Below are positions 34,814-44,906 of a stretch of 64,000 nt of DNA, in pieces. The translations under genes and the position numbers were made by a program. The stretch is from Prevotella sp. Its GTDB lineage: Bacteria > Bacteroidota > Bacteroidia > Bacteroidales > Bacteroidaceae. The DNA lies in NCBI GenBank assembly GCA_017619755.1, contig JAFZRU010000055.1:1-64000 (forward strand), written 5' to 3'. Under the pieces are notes generated by a model, which was not told where the DNA came from, did not search any database, and saw only the letters and a list, made by a program, of their open reading frames with translations. Position 1 is the stretch's first letter, and every line of letters starts with the position of its first letter.

Positions 34814-35851
34814 ATGCAGCCCTCCACCCCAAACCAACTGGTGAGCGTGCTGCTCATATCCAACCAAGTGCGCAACGCCGAGGGTGTAGGCAACCCCATC
34901 ATAGAGCGGATGACTCGCTCCTTGAACAGAGACAAACGCATTTCGACAGCACATTTCGAACCTTTCCTCAAGGGCAACACGGTCGCCAGTCTGCGGCGCA
35001 TCGCAAAGGAAGCACGACGGCACGACGTGGCACACGTGCATTTTGGAGGTCTATATGCCCTGCTCGTGCGTCTCGCACTCGCCGGATCCAGAAAGCCGAC
35101 CCTCATCACCTTCCATGGCACCGACATCCATGCCAAGGCGGTGCAGACTGCAAGCAGCAAGTTGGAGAAAATTAAGATACGCCTCAACCAGTGGGCCTCG
35201 TTTGCATGCATACTCCTCTACGGAAATGTCGGCTTCGTGGCCGGAGAATTGAAAGCATACGTTCCTTCCCTGCTGCGCAAACGCCTGAAGCGCCGCTCCT
35301 TCACGCAGCTATTGGGGGTGGACTACGAGACGTTCTTTCCGATGGAACAAGGTGATGCCCGAGGACGGCTCGGTCTTGGCGATGGCCGTCTCGCGCTCTT
35401 CTCCGACATCAGCCGGACAAATGTGAAACGCCGCGACTTGGCAGAGAAAATCACTTCGCTTCTTGACAACACACGCCTCTTGGTGATGAGCGGCGTGAAA
35501 GCCGAAGAGACGCCCTTGTGGGTCAATGCCTGCGACATACTGCTGCTTACCTCCGACGAAGAGGGTTCCCCCAACATCATCCGCGAGTGTTTGGCTCTCA
35601 ACAAGAGAGTGTTCAGCGTGGACGTAGGTGACGCACGACAGCAACTACACGGCCTGTCCAACTCCATGGTCATCAGCCGAGACCCGGAAACTGCCGCCCG
35701 ACAGATAGAGGCCTCGCTCCAAAAGCCTTACACCGACAACACCCGCGATTGCCTCAGAAGCCGCCTCGACATCGACCTCCTTAACAACAACGTGGTGAAC
35801 CTCTATCAAAGAGTGTCGCACCACACCACCAAACATCGCTCTTTTGTCTGA
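34814..35851 (+). CDS. Glycosyltransferase family 4 protein
   Basis: This 345-residue GT-B protein differs from its neighbour in the N-terminal half, which opens VLLISNQVRNAEGVGNPIIERM and includes VAHVHFGGLYALLVRLAL and TFHGTDIH. The donor-binding C-terminal part has LLTSDEEGSPNIIRECLALNK, the EX7E-type motif. It is cytosolic. The end overlaps the TTG start of the fucosyltransferase gene by 8 bases, so the glycosyltransferase genes are tightly coupled. Confidence 0.82.
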   Translation: MQPSTPNQLVSVLLISNQVRNAEGVGNPIIERMTRSLNRDKRISTAHFEPFLKGNTVASLRRIAKEARRHDVAHVHFGGLYALLVRLALAGSRKPTLITFHGTDIHAKAVQTASSKLEKIKIRLNQWASFACILLYGNVGFVAGELKAYVPSLLRKRLKRRSFTQLLGVDYETFFPMEQGDARGRLGLGDGRLALFSDISRTNVKRRDLAEKITSLLDNTRLLVMSGVKAEETPLWVNACDILLLTSDEEGSPNIIRECLALNKRVFSVDVGDARQQLHGLSNSMVISRDPETAARQIEASLQKPYTDNTRDCLRSRLDIDLLNNNVVNLYQRVSHHTTKHRSFV

Positions 35852-36755
35852 AAGTCTGAAAATAGTCAACATAGCCGGAGGGTTGGGCAACCAAATGTTC
35901 CAATACGCCTTCGCCATGATGCTCCAGCACCACTTCCCCTCTGACCGAGTGATGGTGGACACCCAGCATTATCACACACTTTTTTTCAAGAAATTGGGTT
36001 CCATCAACATGCACAATGGTTACGAGTTGGGGCGTCTCTTCGCCAACGCCACCCTCCCCGTGGCCCGTCGCAAAGACCTGCGCCGCGTGACACGACACAT
36101 TCCCAACTATGTGCTCTCACGCATGGCGCGTCACCTCCTCCCCCCGTTGAAGACGGAATATGTGGCACCCTACACAGATAATTTCATGTTCCGCGACGAC
36201 GTGTTTGTTCCCGGCGACAAATACTACGAGGGCTACTGGGAATGCCAGGCCTACTATGCCGACATAAAACCCCTGCTGCGGCACGTGTTCACCCCCCCGC
36301 AACCCAACTCCTACAATGAGGAAATGTGCCATCGCATCGAGCAAACTGACAGCATAGGCTTGCATGTCAGGCGCGGCGACTACAAAAACGCACCAGAATT
36401 CAACGACATTTGCACACCTGAATACTACATTGAAGCCCTCCGACGAGCCATACGGCCCGGCCGCAAGCACACCATCTTCGTATTCTCCAACGACTTGCAG
36501 TGGTGTGGTGCAAACATCCCATCCATGTCTCAAGGACAAGAAATAGTGTTTGTCGATGGCAACCGCGGTGCCGACAGTTGTTGGGACATGTTCCTGATGA
36601 CCCACTGCCGCCAATTGGTCATTGCCAACAGTTCCTTCAGTTGGTGGGGTGCCTACCTCAACCCACATGCGGAGCAAGTCTTCGCACCCGCCATCTGGCT
36701 ACGTCGCAACTGCCCCATCGACATCCACGCCCCAGAATGGGAGAAAATCAACTAA
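35844..36755 (+). CDS. Alpha-1,2-fucosyltransferase (GT11 family)
   Basis: This 303-residue GT11 enzyme uses GDP-L-fucose. The N-terminal block IAGGLGNQMFQYAFAMML and the signature HVRRGDY (about residue 174) are diagnostic, and NSSFSWWGAYL follows in the C-terminal half. It starts at a TTG within the preceding gene. The substrate route is present in the same locus (manC, gmd, fcl at 40.8-44.1 kb), so fucose is a well-supported component of the polymer. Confidence 0.9.
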   Translation: MSESLKIVNIAGGLGNQMFQYAFAMMLQHHFPSDRVMVDTQHYHTLFFKKLGSINMHNGYELGRLFANATLPVARRKDLRRVTRHIPNYVLSRMARHLLPPLKTEYVAPYTDNFMFRDDVFVPGDKYYEGYWECQAYYADIKPLLRHVFTPPQPNSYNEEMCHRIEQTDSIGLHVRRGDYKNAPEFNDICTPEYYIEALRRAIRPGRKHTIFVFSNDLQWCGANIPSMSQGQEIVFVDGNRGADSCWDMFLMTHCRQLVIANSSFSWWGAYLNPHAEQVFAPAIWLRRNCPIDIHAPEWEKIN

Positions 36756-36759
36756 ACCC

Positions 36760-37779
36760 ATGCAGCCTTTCGTTTCCATCATAGTTCCCATCTACAAGGA
36801 GGAGAAATTCATTGAGCAATGTCTCCTTTCCATCCTTGCCCAAGACTACGAGAAGGGTCGTTATGAAATGATTTTCATCGATGGAATGAGCCCCGACCGC
36901 ACACGCGAAATCGTGGGAAGATATGCCAATGAATATCCCTTCATCCACCTCCTCGACAACCCCTTGCAGGTGACACCATACGCCCTGAACAAAGGCATCA
37001 AAGCCTCCAAGGGAGAGGTCATCATCCGCCTCGACGGACATAGCGTCTATCCACCCAACTATGTCTCCACCCTGGTGAGATACCTCTACGAGTTGAATGC
37101 CGACAACGTCGGAGGTATCTGGTGCACCATGCCAGCCAAAGACACGGTCGAATGCCATGCCATTGCCATCTGCTCCAGCCATCCCTTCGGTGTGGGTGGC
37201 TCGATACACAAAATAGGCTCGCACGAAATCAAACAGACCGACACCGTGCCTTTCGGCTGTTACCGGCGAGAGATTTTCGACCGCATTGGCCTGTTCGATG
37301 AAAACCTCGTCCGCAACCAAGACGACGAATTCAACGCACGCCTCATCAACCATGGAGGCAAGATATACATCATACCTGAGTTGGTCATCAACTACACTGC
37401 CCGAGACAGCATGGATAAGATGCGAAGAATGTATTACCAATACGGATTGTTCAAGCCGCTGGTCAACAAGAAGCTCGGCAAGCCTGCCACCATCAGGCAG
37501 TTCTTCCCCGTGGTCTTCGTGGGAAGCATCGCCCTGGGAAGCATTCTTGGATGCTTCAGCACCACCATCCTGCACATCTTTATGGCCATGATGGCCCTCT
37601 ATTTCATCATCGGCACCACCATCGGCGTGGAGAATGCCATCAAGCTGCACAAGCCTGCCCTAACACTTTATATGCCCTACACCTTCCTCAACATACACCT
37701 CAGCTATGGCATCGGATATTTCACCGGCATATACAAACTGATGTTCCACAAGAAATTCGAGGTGAAAGCCAACAGATGA
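36760..37779 (+). CDS. Glycosyltransferase family 2 protein (ExoA-like)
   Basis: This 339-residue GT-A enzyme begins QPFVSIIVPIYKEEKFIEQC, with FIDGMSPDRT, a DGH where GT2 enzymes bind metal and nucleotide (IIRLDGHSVYP), and NQDDEFNARL, the catalytic ED-type acidic motif. Two to three C-terminal membrane segments follow (about residues 245-300), as in ExoA-type enzymes. I start it at the ATG at 36760; the frame upstream is antisense-like read-through over the GT11 gene. Confidence 0.88.
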   Translation: MQPFVSIIVPIYKEEKFIEQCLLSILAQDYEKGRYEMIFIDGMSPDRTREIVGRYANEYPFIHLLDNPLQVTPYALNKGIKASKGEVIIRLDGHSVYPPNYVSTLVRYLYELNADNVGGIWCTMPAKDTVECHAIAICSSHPFGVGGSIHKIGSHEIKQTDTVPFGCYRREIFDRIGLFDENLVRNQDDEFNARLINHGGKIYIIPELVINYTARDSMDKMRRMYYQYGLFKPLVNKKLGKPATIRQFFPVVFVGSIALGSILGCFSTTILHIFMAMMALYFIIGTTIGVENAIKLHKPALTLYMPYTFLNIHLSYGIGYFTGIYKLMFHKKFEVKANR

Positions 37780-37831
37780 ACACATCACACGAAAACATCA
37801 TACTAAAGACACATAAATAAAAACAAAAGAT

Positions 37832-39052
37832 ATGAAGATACCCTTCTCACCCCCATACGTGGACGACAACGTTGTCAACGAGGTGGTTGACTCATTGCGC
37901 TCCGGTTGGATCACCACCGGTCCCAAAGTGAAAGCCCTTGAAAGCGAGGTCATGAGGTTTACCGGCTCACAGGCCGCCTTAGGCGTTAATTCCTGGACCT
38001 CCGGCACCATCATGATGCTGCGCTGGCTGGGATTGAAAACCGACGACGAGGTCATCATCCCCGCCTACACCTACTGCGCTACGGCCATGGCCGTATTGTG
38101 GGCCGGTGGAAAGGTGGTGATGGTGGACTCCGGCGACGACTTCAACATCTCCATCGATGCCATACGCCGTGCCATCACCCCCCGCACGAAAGCCATCATC
38201 CCCGTGGACATCGCCGGCTATCCTTGCGACTACCCCGCCATCATGGCCTTGGTGGAGGAGCCGGAGGTAAAAAGACTGTTCACACCGGAGAGCGACGTGC
38301 AGCAGAAACTGGGTCGCATCCTTGTGCTTAGCGACTCCGCCCATTCCTTAGGTGCTTGGAACGGCACACGCCGGACGGGAGCCGACACCGACATCGCCAT
38401 ATTCTCATTGCATGCCGTGAAGAACATCACCACGGCAGAGGGCGGTATCGTTTGCTTCAACATGCCCGCACCCTTCGACAACAGCCAACTCTACAAAGAC
38501 ATGCGCCTCATGACACTCAATTGCCAGACGAAGGACGCCTTCACCAAGAGCCAGGCCGGAGGATGGCGCTATGACATCGTGGGCAAGGGGATGAAGGTGA
38601 ACATGGCCGACATCAACGCTGCCATCGGCCTGGCGCAAATCAGGCAGTACGACAAACTCCTGGCCGAGCGCAAACGCATCTTCGAACGTTATAACACAGC
38701 CTTCGCCACATGCCCCTGGGCCATCATCCCACCATCCAACACTTGTGGCAGGGAAAGTTCATACCACCTCTATGCCTTGCGCGTGAAGGGCTTCACCGAG
38801 GCGCAGCGTGATGCCATGATCAACGAGGTGGCCCGCAGCGAGGTGGCCGTGAACGTGCATTTTGTGCCACTTCCCATGCTCACCTATTATAAACAACTGG
38901 GTTACGACATCGCCGACTACCCCCAAGCTTATCACAACTACGAACACGAGATTTCCCTACCTGTCTATCCGCAACTCGACAACGAAAAGGTGGACTTCGT
39001 CATCAAGACCGTGAAAGCGGCCTACGAGACAGTTTGTTCCGAAAAAGGCTGA
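37832..39052 (+). CDS. DegT/DnrJ/EryC1/StrS family sugar aminotransferase
   Basis: This 406-residue PLP enzyme of the family aminates keto-sugar nucleotides. The PLP lysine is K197 in SLHAVKN, with D168 and H171 in SDSAHSLGA contacting the cofactor. The start IPFSPPYVDDNVVNEV is typical. It may act on the GDP-4-keto-6-deoxymannose made by Gmd, giving an amino-deoxy sugar such as perosamine, since no other keto-sugar pathway is seen here; this is inference. Its stop overlaps the start of the initiating transferase (TGATG). Confidence 0.88.
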   Translation: MKIPFSPPYVDDNVVNEVVDSLRSGWITTGPKVKALESEVMRFTGSQAALGVNSWTSGTIMMLRWLGLKTDDEVIIPAYTYCATAMAVLWAGGKVVMVDSGDDFNISIDAIRRAITPRTKAIIPVDIAGYPCDYPAIMALVEEPEVKRLFTPESDVQQKLGRILVLSDSAHSLGAWNGTRRTGADTDIAIFSLHAVKNITTAEGGIVCFNMPAPFDNSQLYKDMRLMTLNCQTKDAFTKSQAGGWRYDIVGKGMKVNMADINAAIGLAQIRQYDKLLAERKRIFERYNTAFATCPWAIIPPSNTCGRESSYHLYALRVKGFTEAQRDAMINEVARSEVAVNVHFVPLPMLTYYKQLGYDIADYPQAYHNYEHEISLPVYPQLDNEKVDFVIKTVKAAYETVCSEKG

Positions 39053-39642
39053 TGATACGCTTCTTCGACATACTTCTTTCTGGCATAGGCCTACTGCTCA
39101 TCTCTCCGCTGCTCATGCTGATATACATCATTATCAGGTGCGACAGCAGAGGACCTGGTTTCTACTCACAACAGCGGATAGGAAAAGACGGCATACCTTT
39201 CAGACTGCTCAAGTTCCGAACCATGCGCATAGGTTCCGACAAAGGGCGGCTCATCACGGTGGGAGGGCGAGACACGCGCATCACCAAGGTAGGTTATTTC
39301 CTCCGCAAATACAAACTCGACGAACTGCCACAACTGTGGAACGTGCTGAAGGGTGACATGAGTCTGGTGGGTCCCCGTCCGGAGGTGGAAAAATATGTCA
39401 GGCTCTACACCCCGGAGCAGCGCGTGGTGCTAAGCATACGCCCCGGCATCACAGACCACGCCTCCATCACCTTCTCCAACGAGAACGAAATCCTGGGTCA
39501 GGCAGAAGACCCGGAGCAAATGTACATTGAGGAAATCATGCCACTGAAGATAGAGTACAACATGAAATACATCAACAACCCCACGTTGAAAGAGTATTTC
39601 AAAATCATCCTCGTGACATTCATCAAGATATTGAAACACTGA
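39052..39642 (+). CDS. Initiating phosphoglycosyltransferase (PglC-like bacterial sugar transferase)
   Basis: This 196-residue small monotopic phosphoglycosyltransferase has a single N-terminal hydrophobic re-entrant helix ([20 protein letters not shown]) followed by the catalytic domain with KFRTM, the DE pair in [15 protein letters not shown] and SLVGPRPE. It transfers a sugar phosphate to undecaprenyl phosphate, the first step of repeat-unit assembly. It lacks the extra membrane domain of WbaP/WcaJ-type enzymes. I use the ATG at 39052, which overlaps the aminotransferase stop, rather than the TTG at 39034. The PglC-like size next to an aminotransferase suggests an amino sugar may be the first residue. 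Confidence 0.9.
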   Translation: MIRFFDILLSGIGLLLISPLLMLIYIIIRCDSRGPGFYSQQRIGKDGIPFRLLKFRTMRIGSDKGRLITVGGRDTRITKVGYFLRKYKLDELPQLWNVLKGDMSLVGPRPEVEKYVRLYTPEQRVVLSIRPGITDHASITFSNENEILGQAEDPEQMYIEEIMPLKIEYNMKYINNPTLKEYFKIILVTFIKILKH

Positions 39643-39689
39643 AAGCAGCCCACTCAATGAGGCTTGCCGTGAACAACCATACAACAGTA

Positions 39690-40820
39690 ATGGACGATAC
39701 AAGAAAATATATGGAATTGTTGAGGTTCTGCCTCAACGACAATGTTGCCGTACCAGAGAGCATCAAGGAAATCAACTGGCACAAACTGCTCGAATTCTCC
39801 ACAGCTCAAACCATCCAGGGCGTGTTCGCACGCACCATCCTCATGCAAGACGGCAAGATGCGCAAGGAAGACTTCATGGGCAACAAGCCCACCGACGACG
39901 ACGTCATGGAATGGGTCTTCGAGGCACATCGCCTGCGCAAGGAGAACGAAATACTCTTCAAAAGAGCCGACAAAGCATCGGAATGGTTCTTGGAGAACGG
40001 ATTTCCCAACTGCATCCTCAAGGGACAAGGCAACGCCCTCATGTACCCCGATCCCTACGCGCGCGTGGCGGGCGACATCGACATCTGGCTCGACGGAGGC
40101 CGGGAGAAAATCCTCGAATTCACCACCAAATACTACCAACACAAGCCCACATCCATCCATGTGGATTTCCCTATGTTCGCTGACGCTGGCGTGGAGGTGC
40201 ATTTCCGGCCATCTTATATGCTTAACCCCTTCATTGACAAGAAACTGGTGAAATATTTTGAGGAGGTCAAGGCATCGCAATTCGGAAATGTGACAGTCAC
40301 GCCCGACGGTAAATACAAGTTCTTCACCCCCACCAACGATTTCAACGTATTCTACCAGTTGCTCCACCTCTACCGCCATTTGGCCAACGAGGGCATCGGG
40401 CTGCGGCAAATCATCGACTATTTCTACCTCCTACGCAAATGCAAGGCCGACGGCATGGGAAAGGAAGAGAAAGAGAATTTCATCCGCCTCATCAAGAAAT
40501 TCAAGATGACCCGCTTCACCAGCGCCATCATGTACATCGTGCACCAGGTGTTTGGTCTGCCGGAAGACTATCTCCTCTACCAACCCGACAAGAAAGAGGG
40601 TGAATTCCTCCTCAACGAGGTGCTGCTAATGGGTAATTTTGGAAAGGCGGAGACACGCAAGGCGGCTTTAGAGACTGCCGAGGGGCATTTCAAGCGTTTC
40701 CTCATCTACGAGGGATATAACATGCGCTTGCTGAAGCATTATCCCAGCGAAGTAATATGGCGTCCCTGGCGTGACATCAAAGCCAGTTGGAAAAGGCGCA
40801 AGGAAGAAAAGGAAGAATGA
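39690..40820 (+). CDS. Nucleotidyltransferase-fold protein (NTP_transf_5-like)
   Basis: This ~376-residue protein resembles the uncharacterised nucleotidyltransferase group found in many polysaccharide loci. The segment NCILKGQGNALMYPDPYARVAGDIDIWLDG has the substrate loop and the GDIDIW acid pair of a polymerase-beta-type fold; it is interrupted here only by numbering. No signal peptide or membrane segment is present. The frame extends to an ATG at 39657; I favour the ATG at 39690 (MDDTRKYMELLRF), where homologues usually begin. The reaction is not known. Confidence 0.75.
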   Translation: MDDTRKYMELLRFCLNDNVAVPESIKEINWHKLLEFSTAQTIQGVFARTILMQDGKMRKEDFMGNKPTDDDVMEWVFEAHRLRKENEILFKRADKASEWFLENGFPNCILKGQGNALMYPDPYARVAGDIDIWLDGGREKILEFTTKYYQHKPTSIHVDFPMFADAGVEVHFRPSYMLNPFIDKKLVKYFEEVKASQFGNVTVTPDGKYKFFTPTNDFNVFYQLLHLYRHLANEGIGLRQIIDYFYLLRKCKADGMGKEEKENFIRLIKKFKMTRFTSAIMYIVHQVFGLPEDYLLYQPDKKEGEFLLNEVLLMGNFGKAETRKAALETAEGHFKRFLIYEGYNMRLLKHYPSEVIWRPWRDIKASWKRRKEEKEE

Positions 40821-40840
40821 CAACATAAAATCAAACTGAC

Positions 40841-41908
40841 ATGGCATCATCAAGAACACACCTCGTCATCATGGCCGGCGGCATAGGCAGTCGCTTCTGG
40901 CCCATGAGCACCGAAGAGCGCCCCAAGCAGTTCATCGACATCCTCGGAGTGGGGCGAACACTCATCCAACTCACCTACGACCGCTTTGCCGGCATCTGCA
41001 AGCCGGAGAACGTGTGGGTTGTCACCAATGCCAGATACGCCGACATCGTGCGCACACAGCTACCCGAAATCAAGCCAGGGCACATCCTCCTTGAGCCTTG
41101 TCGCCGCAACACCGCACCATGCATCGCATACGTCAGCTGGCGCATCAAAAAAGAAGACCCCAAGGCCAATGTCGTAGTAACACCCAGCGACCACGTGGTG
41201 ACCAACGAGGGTGAGTTCCGTCGTGTCGTCACAGCATGCCTCAAATTCACCGGGGAGACCGACGCCATCGTCACATTGGGAATGAAACCCACCCGGCCGG
41301 AGACCGGTTATGGCTACATCCAGGCAGATCTTACCACCAGCTCTGCCCGCAACAAGGAAATCTTCCGAGTGGACTCCTTCCGCGAGAAGCCCGACCTGGC
41401 CACCGCCGAGCAATACATCCGTAACAAGAGCTATTTCTGGAACGCCGGCATCTTCATTTGGAGCGTAAGCACCATTGTCAACGCCTTCCGCATCTACAAG
41501 CCCGTCATGTCGAAACTCTTCGAGGGAATGACACCCATCTACGACACGCCTGAAGAGCAACCGACCATCGACCGCCGTTATCCGGAATGTGAAAACATCT
41601 CCGTCGATTACGCCATTATGGAAAAAGCCTCCGAGATCTTCGTCTGCCCCGCCGACTTCGGATGGAGCGACCTTGGCACATGGGGCTCGCTCATGACCCA
41701 CACCCCCAAGGACTTGTATGGCAACTGCAAAATTGGGCCCAACATCTCTCTCTTCGACACCCACAACTGCATCATCCACACCACAGAAGAGCGGAGGGTG
41801 GTGGTACAAGGGCTCGACGGGTACATCATCGCCGAGAAAGACGGCACGCTGCTCATCTGCAAACTCAGCGAAGAGCAGAAAATCAAACAATACAGCGAAC
41901 AGCCATGA
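40841..41908 (+). CDS. manC: Mannose-1-phosphate guanylyltransferase
   Basis: This 355-residue enzyme makes GDP-mannose. It opens with [22 protein letters not shown], the nucleotide-binding signature of the family, and has NTAPCIAY and FREKP blocks. It lacks the C-terminal isomerase domain of bifunctional enzymes, so mannose-6-phosphate isomerase must be encoded elsewhere. Its stop overlaps the gmd start by ATGA. Confidence 0.93.
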   Translation: MASSRTHLVIMAGGIGSRFWPMSTEERPKQFIDILGVGRTLIQLTYDRFAGICKPENVWVVTNARYADIVRTQLPEIKPGHILLEPCRRNTAPCIAYVSWRIKKEDPKANVVVTPSDHVVTNEGEFRRVVTACLKFTGETDAIVTLGMKPTRPETGYGYIQADLTTSSARNKEIFRVDSFREKPDLATAEQYIRNKSYFWNAGIFIWSVSTIVNAFRIYKPVMSKLFEGMTPIYDTPEEQPTIDRRYPECENISVDYAIMEKASEIFVCPADFGWSDLGTWGSLMTHTPKDLYGNCKIGPNISLFDTHNCIIHTTEERRVVVQGLDGYIIAEKDGTLLICKLSEEQKIKQYSEQP

Positions 41909-42972
41909 CACCAAAGACAAGCAAGAAAGCTCTCATCACCGGCATCACGGGTCAAGACGGCTCCTACTTAGCGGAATTTCTCATCGAGAAAGGCTACGAG
42001 GTTCACGGCTTGCTGCGCCGCTCTTCATCATTCAACACCGGCCGCATAGAGCACCTCTATCTCGACGAGTGGGTGCGCGATATGAAAAAACAGCGACTGG
42101 TCAACCTCCACTGGGCTGACATGACCGACTCCTCCTCCCTCATACGCATCATAGCAGAGGTGAAACCCACCGAGATTTACAACCTGGCGGCGCAAAGCCA
42201 CGTCAAGGTGTCTTTCGACGTACCGGAATACACCGCCGACACCGACGCTGTGGGTGTTTTGCGCCTCTTGGAAGCTGTGCGCATCTGCGGATTGGAGAAA
42301 AGCTGCCGCATCTACCAAGCCTCCACATCGGAACTCTACGGAAAAGTGCAGGAAGTGCCACAAAAGGAGACGACGCCTTTCTATCCGCGCTCGCCATACG
42401 CCGTGGCCAAACTCTACGGCTTCTGGATCATGAAGAACTACCGAGAGAGCTACGGCATGTTCTGCGCCAACGGCATCCTCTTCAACCACGAGAGCGAGCG
42501 GAGGGGTGAGAATTTTGTCACAAGAAAAATCACCCTCGCTGCAGCACGCATCGCACAAGGGTTGCAGGACAAACTCTACTTGGGCAACCTCAACTCACTG
42601 CGTGACTGGGGCTACGCCCGCGACTACATTGAGTGCATGTGGCTCATCCTGCAACAGCCACAGCCCGACGACTTCGTCATCGCCACCGGTGAATACCACA
42701 CCGTCAGGGAGTTCGCCACACTCGCTTTCCAGGCGGTAGGCATCACCTTGGATTGGCAAGGAGAGGGAGTGGATGAAAAAGGCATCGATACAGCCACCGG
42801 TCGCATATTGGTGGAGGTGGACCCCAAATATTTCCGCCCAGCGGAGGTGGACCAACTCTTAGGCGACCCCACCAAGGCTCGTGAGAAACTGGGATGGAAC
42901 CCCCGGAAGACCCCCTTCACGCAGTTGGTGAAACTGATGGTGGAGCACGATATGGAATTTGTGAAAAAATAA
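41905..42972 (+). CDS. gmd: GDP-mannose 4,6-dehydratase
   Basis: This 355-residue short-chain dehydrogenase-type enzyme converts GDP-mannose to GDP-4-keto-6-deoxymannose. The NADP-binding turn is [15 protein letters not shown], and [15 protein letters not shown] is specific for Gmd. The catalytic YxxxK is in [12 protein letters not shown], with [13 protein letters not shown] following. The start at 41905 overlaps manC; the longer frame to 41662 runs over manC and is not used. Confidence 0.95.
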   Translation: MTPKTSKKALITGITGQDGSYLAEFLIEKGYEVHGLLRRSSSFNTGRIEHLYLDEWVRDMKKQRLVNLHWADMTDSSSLIRIIAEVKPTEIYNLAAQSHVKVSFDVPEYTADTDAVGVLRLLEAVRICGLEKSCRIYQASTSELYGKVQEVPQKETTPFYPRSPYAVAKLYGFWIMKNYRESYGMFCANGILFNHESERRGENFVTRKITLAAARIAQGLQDKLYLGNLNSLRDWGYARDYIECMWLILQQPQPDDFVIATGEYHTVREFATLAFQAVGITLDWQGEGVDEKGIDTATGRILVEVDPKYFRPAEVDQLLGDPTKAREKLGWNPRKTPFTQLVKLMVEHDMEFVKK

Positions 42973-42976
42973 AACG

Positions 42977-44065
42977 ATGACACTCGACAAAAACGCAAAA
43001 ATCTACGTGGCAGGCCATCGCGGACTGGTGGGTTCCGCCATCTGGGCCAACCTTTTAGCCCGTGGCTACACCAACCTGATTGGTCGCACACACGCCGAGC
43101 TCGACTTGCTTGTCTCCGCCGCCGTGAAGCAGTTCTTCGACAACGAGCGCCCCGACGCCGTGGTGCTCGCCGCAGCCCATGTGGGGGGCATCATGGCCAA
43201 CCTGAAATACCGTGCCGACTTCATCTACCAAAACCTGCAGATACAGCAGAACGTCATCGGGGAGAGTTTCCGTCACGATGTTAAAAAACTTCTTTTCCTC
43301 GGCTCCACATGCATCTACCCACGCATGGCCCCGCAACCCATCAAGGAGGAGGCCTTGCTCACCTCTGAGTTGGAATACACCAACGAACCATACGCCATCG
43401 CCAAAATTGCAGGGTTGAAGATGTGCGAGAGCTTCGCCATCCAATATGGTTGCAACTACGTGGCCGTCATGCCCACGAACCTCTACGGCCCCAACGACAA
43501 CTTCCACTTGGAGCGCAGCCACGTGCTGCCGGCGATGATACGCAAGGTGCACCTGGCAAAATGCCTCAACGAGGACGACTGGGCCACCGTGCGCAGAGAC
43601 CTTGACAAACGCCCCGTAGAGGGTGTGGACGGCAAGGCCACCGAGCAGGAAATCCTGCACATCCTCGAAAAATATGGCATCACGCCGGATGCTGTCACCT
43701 TGTGGGGTACTGGTTCACCCCTGCGCGAGTTCCTGTGGAGCGAGGACATGGCCGATGCCAGCGCATACGTGCTGCTCAACGTCGATTTCACCGACACCTA
43801 CAATCCAAAGGAGACGGAGATACGCAACTGCCACATCAACATTGGCTCCGGCAAGGAATTGACCATCCGCGAATTAGCCGAAAAGGTGGTGGAAGCCACC
43901 GATTTCCAAGGCGAACTGAAATGGGATGCCACCAAGCCCGACGGCACGCCACGCAAGCTCACCGACGTAAGTAAGATACACCGCTTGGGATGGCATCACA
44001 AGGTGGAGATAGACGACGGCATACGGAGGCTGAGGCAATGGTATTGTGATGACCTGGGGGTCTGA
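42977..44065 (+). CDS. fcl: GDP-L-fucose synthase
   Basis: This 362-residue epimerase/reductase makes GDP-L-fucose from the Gmd product. It has the nucleotide-binding GHRGLVGSAIW, the SSTCIYP-like GSTCIYPRMA and the catalytic YxxxK in EPYAIAKIAG. A stretch of about 40 residues (near residues 200-240, RRDLDKRPVEGVDGKATEQE) is longer than in the E. coli enzyme. It completes the GDP-fucose route with manC and gmd and supplies the GT11 enzyme. A terminator-like hairpin follows. Confidence 0.94.
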   Translation: MTLDKNAKIYVAGHRGLVGSAIWANLLARGYTNLIGRTHAELDLLVSAAVKQFFDNERPDAVVLAAAHVGGIMANLKYRADFIYQNLQIQQNVIGESFRHDVKKLLFLGSTCIYPRMAPQPIKEEALLTSELEYTNEPYAIAKIAGLKMCESFAIQYGCNYVAVMPTNLYGPNDNFHLERSHVLPAMIRKVHLAKCLNEDDWATVRRDLDKRPVEGVDGKATEQEILHILEKYGITPDAVTLWGTGSPLREFLWSEDMADASAYVLLNVDFTDTYNPKETEIRNCHINIGSGKELTIRELAEKVVEATDFQGELKWDATKPDGTPRKLTDVSKIHRLGWHHKVEIDDGIRRLRQWYCDDLGV

Positions 44066-44078
44066 CCTCTTTAAGGCA

Positions 44079-44118
44079 TAGGAGACAGGCACAAAGGATG
44101 CAACTGCCTCCTATTTTT
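44079..44118 (+). terminator. Putative intrinsic terminator after fcl
   Basis: TAGGAGACAG (44079-44088) faces CTGCCTCCTA (44104-44113), a 10-bp stem with one mismatch, followed directly by TTTTT. It would separate the glycosyltransferase/sugar-nucleotide genes from the ATP-grasp section. No promoter is obvious downstream, so it may only reduce read-through. Confidence 0.5.
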
Positions 44119-44153
44119 CATTATAAGACCCACCTCGGTAGAAGATTCAAAAT

Positions 44154-44321
44154 GGATGAGGACATCTTAGAGGTCACCGATATGCCGCCGCAAGTGACAC
44201 TCACCGCTTCCTTGACAACGATGACAACCCCATACCCGCCAAGGTGTTCCGAAACCATCAAAGAATCATGCTCGCCAAACATTTCATCAAGAAAATAATG
44301 CTATGGAGAAGATCGTGGTGA
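44154..44321 (+). pseudogene. Relic: 3' end of an ATP-grasp gene
   Basis: Codons from 44205 read RFLDNDDNPIPAKVFRN and on to AKHFIKKIMLW, then a TGA at 44319-44321. This matches the last ~37 codons of the ATP-grasp gene at 44907-46103 (RFLDDYNDPMPAKVFQN, then IKHIIKQILPW). Similarity continues more weakly upstream to about 44154 with a 7-base length difference, which breaks the frame. The relic overlaps the GNAT start codon exactly as the intact ATP-grasp gene overlaps the decayed GNAT copy downstream. The rest of this copy is gone. Confidence 0.82.
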
Positions 44322-44902
44322 AGGAAAAGCCCGAGAATATATCGTGGGATGAGATACACGACTTGCTATGGACCGCCCATGCGAAAAACCGGGAGGCTGG
44401 TATGTATATGAAAGCGCCTGCCATGTCCAGTGAAGAAATGAAGGCACACGTGGGGGAAAACGGCAAATGCTTCGTGGCCATGGACGGAGAGAAATTAGTG
44501 GGCACTTGTTCCTTCAAAATCGTCTGCAAAAACAAATGGTATGCCAAAGGGTGCAAAGTGGCCTACTGCATGCTTGAAGGCGTCCTTCCGGAATACCAAG
44601 GCAGAGGGGTTTATTCACAACTCATCACCTTCAGAGAAGAGCACATCAGACAATGTCATGCCGATCTTATGGAAATGAACACAGCCGAGCACAACCTCCC
44701 TGTTCAAAAAGCACTGCTACGAAAGGGATGGACCTATGTGGATTTCATCGCCTACAAAACCACTCACTACTCTGTGGTGATGGTGAAATGGCTCAACGAC
44801 TGCCCCTTCAGCAAATGGAAATGCTGGTGGATGTTCACCAGCAACAAATGGAAGGAAAAAATCAAATACAAACCCGGAAGGGTGAAGAGGTTCAAGAAAT
44901 GA
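44303..44902 (+). CDS. GNAT-type acyltransferase
   Basis: This 199-residue protein has a GNAT-like core: EKLVGTCSFKIVCKNKW, then CMLEGVLPEYQGRGVYSQL with the acetyl-CoA pyrophosphate loop Q-G-R-G-V-Y, and a C-terminal EMNTAEHNLPVQKALLRKG where GNAT enzymes close the fold. It probably acylates an amino group. It lies 4 bases before an ATP-grasp gene, and a decayed copy of the same pair follows downstream, so the two genes evolved as a unit. Acceptor and acyl donor are unknown. Confidence 0.8.
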   Translation: MEKIVVKEKPENISWDEIHDLLWTAHAKNREAGMYMKAPAMSSEEMKAHVGENGKCFVAMDGEKLVGTCSFKIVCKNKWYAKGCKVAYCMLEGVLPEYQGRGVYSQLITFREEHIRQCHADLMEMNTAEHNLPVQKALLRKGWTYVDFIAYKTTHYSVVMVKWLNDCPFSKWKCWWMFTSNKWKEKIKYKPGRVKRFKK

Positions 44903-44906
44903 CCCC

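Noticed and set aside
44098..44298. 66-codon ORF between fcl and the GNAT gene
   Set aside because: The convincing similarity in this stretch, to the tail of the ATP-grasp gene, is in another frame, so the ORF is an accident within a relic.
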